Shown here in pieces: positions 61,361-64,000 of a stretch of DNA of 64,000 nt. The notes below the pieces were generated by a model. The model did no database searches, was not told the DNA's origin, and saw only the letters and a list, made by a program, of their open reading frames with translations. Origin of the DNA: Halorarius litoreus (GTDB lineage: Archaea > Halobacteriota > Halobacteria > Halobacteriales > Haloarculaceae); the NCBI RefSeq assembly GCF_024362405.1, contig NZ_CP101454.1, forward strand, positions 2,418,001-2,482,000. Direction: 5' to 3'. Numbering within the stretch: position 1 is the stretch's first letter; the number at the start of each line of letters is the position of its first letter. The translations under genes and the position numbers were made by a program.

Positions 61361-61558
61361 TCAAACCGACTTGCAGCGGTAACACACCGGGAGGATCTCG
61401 TCGGCGGTGACGCGCGAGGTTTCGGCGGCCAGCTCACCACACTTGACGCAGGTACCGAGGTCGACCGCCCGGCAGTCGTCACAGAACACCGAGTCGATGC
61501 CGACAGCTCTGGCCTCCGGGCTTCCGCACTCCCCGCAGACGACTCGGTGAGAAGACAC
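61361..61558 (-). CDS. Small protein with four CxxC pairs
   Basis: 65 residues if starting at GTG 61558 (VSSHRVVCGECGSPEARAVG). Cysteine pairs CGEC, CDDC, CVKC and CYRC predict two zinc ribbons. GATTTATC on the minus strand (+ coordinates 61583-61590), ~28 nt upstream, supports this start over the ATG at 61618. Unknown function. Confidence 0.65.
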   Translation of the reverse strand: MSSHRVVCGECGSPEARAVGIDSVFCDDCRAVDLGTCVKCGELAAETSRVTADEILPVCYRCKSV

Positions 61559-61822
61559 GGATACCCCGACACAGCACTCACTGATAAATCGACCGGGGGA
61601 CGATACCGGAACTGGCACACGAGTACGGTGTTCGACGGACAGATGTGCACGTCGTGGATTGCGCCGATGACGACTGTCTGTCTAGAGTGGGGGCCACGTA
61701 GACAGTCGTACACGACGCCGTACACCCCACCCTCGACCTGGTGGGTCGGGTGGCAGGTCACGCCCGGTGCTACCGGGGCGTGTCGGTAGAACTTTCATCC
61801 CGCCGTCGGTAGCGTGCGCATC
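61559..61822. other. Intergenic stretch without a convincing gene
   Basis: Divergent promoter area between the four-CxxC gene and the winged-helix gene. Open frames on both strands exist but lack a consistent domain or promoter. TATA-like ACTTTCAT at 61791-61798 probably serves the next gene. Confidence 0.4.
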
Positions 61823-62113
61823 ATGATAGAGCGGCTGGAACGACAGCTAGGCAAGGAGGAACGCGACTTACAGATCCTCGACGCTGTCATCCACAACGGT
61901 CCCATCGGCATCGTGAAGCTCTCCCAGGAGACGGATATCCCGCAGCACAAGGTCCGGTACTCGCTCCGGATGCTGGAGAACGACGAACTCATCGAGGCGA
62001 CGCCGCAGGGCGCGATTCCAGTTGACGATATCGCCGACCGCGTCGAGGAGATCAACGCGGGCATCGACTCGCTCGTCTCGCGGCTCGACGCGCTCTCGGG
62101 CGACGACGCGTAG
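61823..62113 (+). CDS. Winged-helix regulator-like small protein
   Basis: 96 residues from ATG 61823 (MIERLERQLGKEERDLQILD); GTG 61814 is also in frame. wHTH ~12-70: VIHNGPIGIVKLSQETDIPQ, HKVRYSLRMLENDELIEATP. A C-terminal coiled-coil helix follows (RVEEINAGIDSLVSRLDAL). Conserved haloarchaeal type; target unknown. Confidence 0.8.
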   Translation: MIERLERQLGKEERDLQILDAVIHNGPIGIVKLSQETDIPQHKVRYSLRMLENDELIEATPQGAIPVDDIADRVEEINAGIDSLVSRLDALSGDDA

Positions 62114-62155
62114 ACGCTCCGGTGCATCCTCGCCCCCGTGTGGGTCCGGGCGGCA

Positions 62156-62228
62156 GAACGGACGGGGAGGGTATGCAGACACATGGACACAGCGTGCGAG
62201 AGAACGGTTTCGTGCTCCCCGTCCGTTC
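62156..62228. repeat. 14-bp perfect inverted repeat, 45-bp spacer
   Basis: GAACGGACGGGGAG (62156-62169) and CTCCCCGTCCGTTC (62215-62228) between the winged-helix gene and the convergent Eis-like gene. Symmetry is exact. It could be a transcription terminator structure or a tiny mobile-element remnant. Confidence 0.6.
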
Positions 62229-62310
62229 GCTCGTGGCTGGACGCCATCGGTGACTGGCCGCTGGTGGGTAATAACGCTCGCTATGACGGCTATTGCTCGC
62301 TCCGGAGCGC

Positions 62311-63510
62311 TCAGAACCCTTCCTTGAGCAACGGCGTCGCCTTCGGGAACAGCGCGTCGAGCGTCGCGAGCGCGTCGGCGTCGGCCGTCAGCTCACCCGC
62401 GGTCGCGAGCGTCTCGGCCGACCGATAGCCACAGACGAGCTGGGAGAACGCACCGACGTCGGTCTCGGCGGCCGCGGGCGCGTCGGTCCGCTCACAGGTG
62501 GCCCGCCCGTCCGCGACCGAGAGCGCGTAGCTGCCGGTGACCTCGGGGAGCAACGGGTCGTCCAGCGCGACGACCACCTCGCCGTCGGTGGGGTACGACA
62601 GCGCCGAGCACGTGGCCTCCACGTCGACCAGCCGGAACATCGGGCCGGCCTCGACCGTGCAGTCGAGCTTCCGGGGGTCGGCCACGCGGTCGAGCAGGCC
62701 CGCGTCCGTGTCCGTGGAGAACTCCACGGCCTTCACTTGGGAGTCGTGGTCCGCGAGGAATCGGAGGACGTGGCCGAACGCCTCGGCGTCCGCCGCGCCC
62801 TGCTCTTGCACCTTGAGCGTGCGGTCGCCCCAGTCGCCCGTCACGGTGTAGACGAGGTGCGCCCGCGGCGTCCCCGCGTCGTCGAACCAGCAGTAGACGA
62901 ACGGGTCGGTCTGCCACGACCGGAGCACGCGCTCTGTCCACCACTCGCCGGTGCGGTCGACCGCCAGCTCGTAGCCCGCCATCGCCGCGTCGTGGACGGC
63001 ATCGAGGGGCTCCCAGTCGTCGCGGTCGAGCTGTCGCCACTCGCCGGCCGGCTCGCTCGCCGCGGCCCGGAGGTCGCTCGGCGCGGCCGACCAGTCGAGG
63101 TAGCGGTTGCACGTCGCCCAGCCGTACTTCCGGTAGAACGGGTGTTCGAACGGCCACAGCGCCGAGATGGGTGTCCCCCCCTCGCGGTACTCCCGGCACA
63201 GCTCGCGGAGGAGCGTCGCGACGTACCCGTTCCGCCGGTGTTCGGGCGGGGTGGCGACCGTGGAGACGCCCCCCATCGAGAGCGTCGTGCCTCGGAGGCG
63301 TGTCGTGAAGTCGTACGACGATAGAATCGTGACCGGCTCGTCGCCCTCGTCGGGGTAGAGCCCGCGGCGGAACCGCGGTGGGTCGGGCCGGTCGTCGGCT
63401 TCGAGCGCCTCGGAGACGTCCGGCCCGCGCGTCGGCTGGAAGGCGTACTGGACGTACCGGACGAACAGCTCGTCGCCGGCGTCGTCGTCGGGGATGGGGC
63501 GGTACTCCAT
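62311..63510 (-). CDS. Eis-like N-acetyltransferase
   Basis: 399 residues from ATG 63510 (MEYRPIPDDDAGDELFVRYV). GNAT domain N-terminal with GGVSTVATPPEHRRNGYVAT, second divergent GNAT in the middle, and a C-terminal SCP2-like part (residues ~295-399: YALSVADGRATCERTDAPAA). Same three-part organisation as Eis of mycobacteria, which acetylates aminoglycosides or proteins. Physiological substrate unknown. Confidence 0.85.
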   Translation of the reverse strand: MEYRPIPDDDAGDELFVRYVQYAFQPTRGPDVSEALEADDRPDPPRFRRGLYPDEGDEPVTILSSYDFTTRLRGTTLSMGGVSTVATPPEHRRNGYVATLLRELCREYREGGTPISALWPFEHPFYRKYGWATCNRYLDWSAAPSDLRAAASEPAGEWRQLDRDDWEPLDAVHDAAMAGYELAVDRTGEWWTERVLRSWQTDPFVYCWFDDAGTPRAHLVYTVTGDWGDRTLKVQEQGAADAEAFGHVLRFLADHDSQVKAVEFSTDTDAGLLDRVADPRKLDCTVEAGPMFRLVDVEATCSALSYPTDGEVVVALDDPLLPEVTGSYALSVADGRATCERTDAPAAAETDVGAFSQLVCGYRSAETLATAGELTADADALATLDALFPKATPLLKEGF

Positions 63511-63617
63511 GCCACCGGATGCACCGCCGGGGGTAAATGTCCGCCGGGCGGGTGACACACCGTCACCGGGGCGTCGGCGACCGTGAGATTGACGCGCCTG
63601 CGGCCCGAAGCCGGGGT

Positions 63618-63839
63618 ATGTCGACGTCGACGACCGAGAGCGGCGGACTTCCCGGGTGGGCGAAAGCCGCCATCGTCCTCGGAGCAGGTGTCGTGCTCGC
63701 GGGACTGGCCGACTACGCGCTCTCGCAGGCGGGCTACCCCTCGCTCGGCGCGCTCGCGTGGGCCATGGGCTACGCCGGAGCGATCGCCGTCATCTGGGCC
63801 GGCTGGTTCCGCCACCTCGAGTTCGAGCCCGGCGGCTAA
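63618..63839 (+). CDS. Small membrane protein
   Basis: 73 residues from ATG 63618 (MSTSTTESGGLPGWAKAAIV). Two membrane segments: AAIVLGAGVVLAGLADYALS and LAWAMGYAGAIAVIWAGW. No motif. Divergent from the Eis-like gene. Confidence 0.65.
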   Translation: MSTSTTESGGLPGWAKAAIVLGAGVVLAGLADYALSQAGYPSLGALAWAMGYAGAIAVIWAGWFRHLEFEPGG

Positions 63840-63879
63840 CGGAACCATTAAGAACGAACCGTCATCATCTCAACCAAGG

Positions 63880-64000
63880 ATGTTCGCCGTACCGCTACAG
63901 GTCATCGACAACTTTCTGCTCCAGTACAACGTCGGGCAGGCCATTCTCGCGCTCTTCATCCTCTCGACGCTAGGTGCGCTGCCCCTGAAATCGATGAAGA
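63880..64000 (+). CDS. Small haloarchaeal membrane protein, N-terminal part
   Basis: ATG 63880 opens a frame running off the window: MFAVPLQVIDNFLLQYNVGQ, then AILALFILSTLGALPLKSMK. One membrane segment is visible. It resembles short conserved haloarchaeal membrane proteins. The end is not in the window. Confidence 0.6.
   Translation, partial: MFAVPLQVIDNFLLQYNVGQAILALFILSTLGALPLKSMK

Noticed and set aside
61298..61789. Plus-strand frame opposite the four-CxxC gene
   Set aside because: The opposite strand has cysteine pairs, GTG and TATA at leaderless spacing; the plus frame has no such support.

Overview
The window is haloarchaeal chromosome. It is very GC-rich with strongly acidic proteins, and it carries the archaeal spc ribosomal-protein order, TFB, SAMP1, GatD, AhbA/B-type siroheme decarboxylase, Tat-exported proteins, HalOD1 and Bat-type regulators. 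Many genes have a TATA box about 25-31 nt before the start codon, as expected for leaderless transcripts. The genus cannot be fixed from the sequence alone. Layout: 1-6017 is the end of the spc operon (rps14 to rpl15) plus secY. At 6096-8873 a convergent RecQ-type helicase fused to a phosphoribosyltransferase-like domain sits next to secY, where adk often lies in relatives. 9024-18201 holds mgtE, a PHP protein, an atypical TFB without zinc-ribbon cysteines, a secreted HExxH protein and a trkA-trkH-trkH potassium-uptake cluster. 18254-34356 holds pspA, a histidine kinase with a hairpin-rich insertion in its ATP-binding domain, thrS, an acyl-CoA ligase with a thioesterase, a HalOD1/Bat regulator pair, a dgcN-dgcA-like D-glutamate pair, a Vms1-like release factor, and a broken histidine kinase fused to another gene fragment. 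34440-55630 is ordinary chromosomal content: an ArsR-type regulator, gatD, two lipoproteins, samp1, an acyl-CoA dehydrogenase, siroheme decarboxylase with a displaced copy of its 3' end, a CPBP protease, an MFS carrier, two tandem SDRs, TrpD2, a polyprenol kinase-like protein, a cyclophilin, FxsA and two Tat-exported phosphatases (PhoD and a purple-acid-phosphatase relative). The region from tRNA-Ile (55769-55843) to about 61 kb is accessory DNA. It contains a run of four overlapping small genes (zinc ribbon, SWIM-like, unknown, RHH+winged helix), AT-rich single-gene cassettes separated by a repeated motif, a HicB-HicA pair, an orphan PD-(D/E)XK-like protein, and a complete IS6-type element with a perfect 8-bp target duplication. 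It looks like a decayed integrated element; no integrase and no second tRNA-end copy was found. From about 61 kb the core returns: a DUF5786 protein, a four-CxxC protein, a winged-helix protein, an Eis-like acetyltransferase and small membrane proteins. The least conventional items are the RecQ-PRTase fusion, the zinc-less TFB, the in-frame hairpin array in the kinase, the motif-bounded cassettes at 57.1-59.15 kb, and the displaced ahbAB tail.
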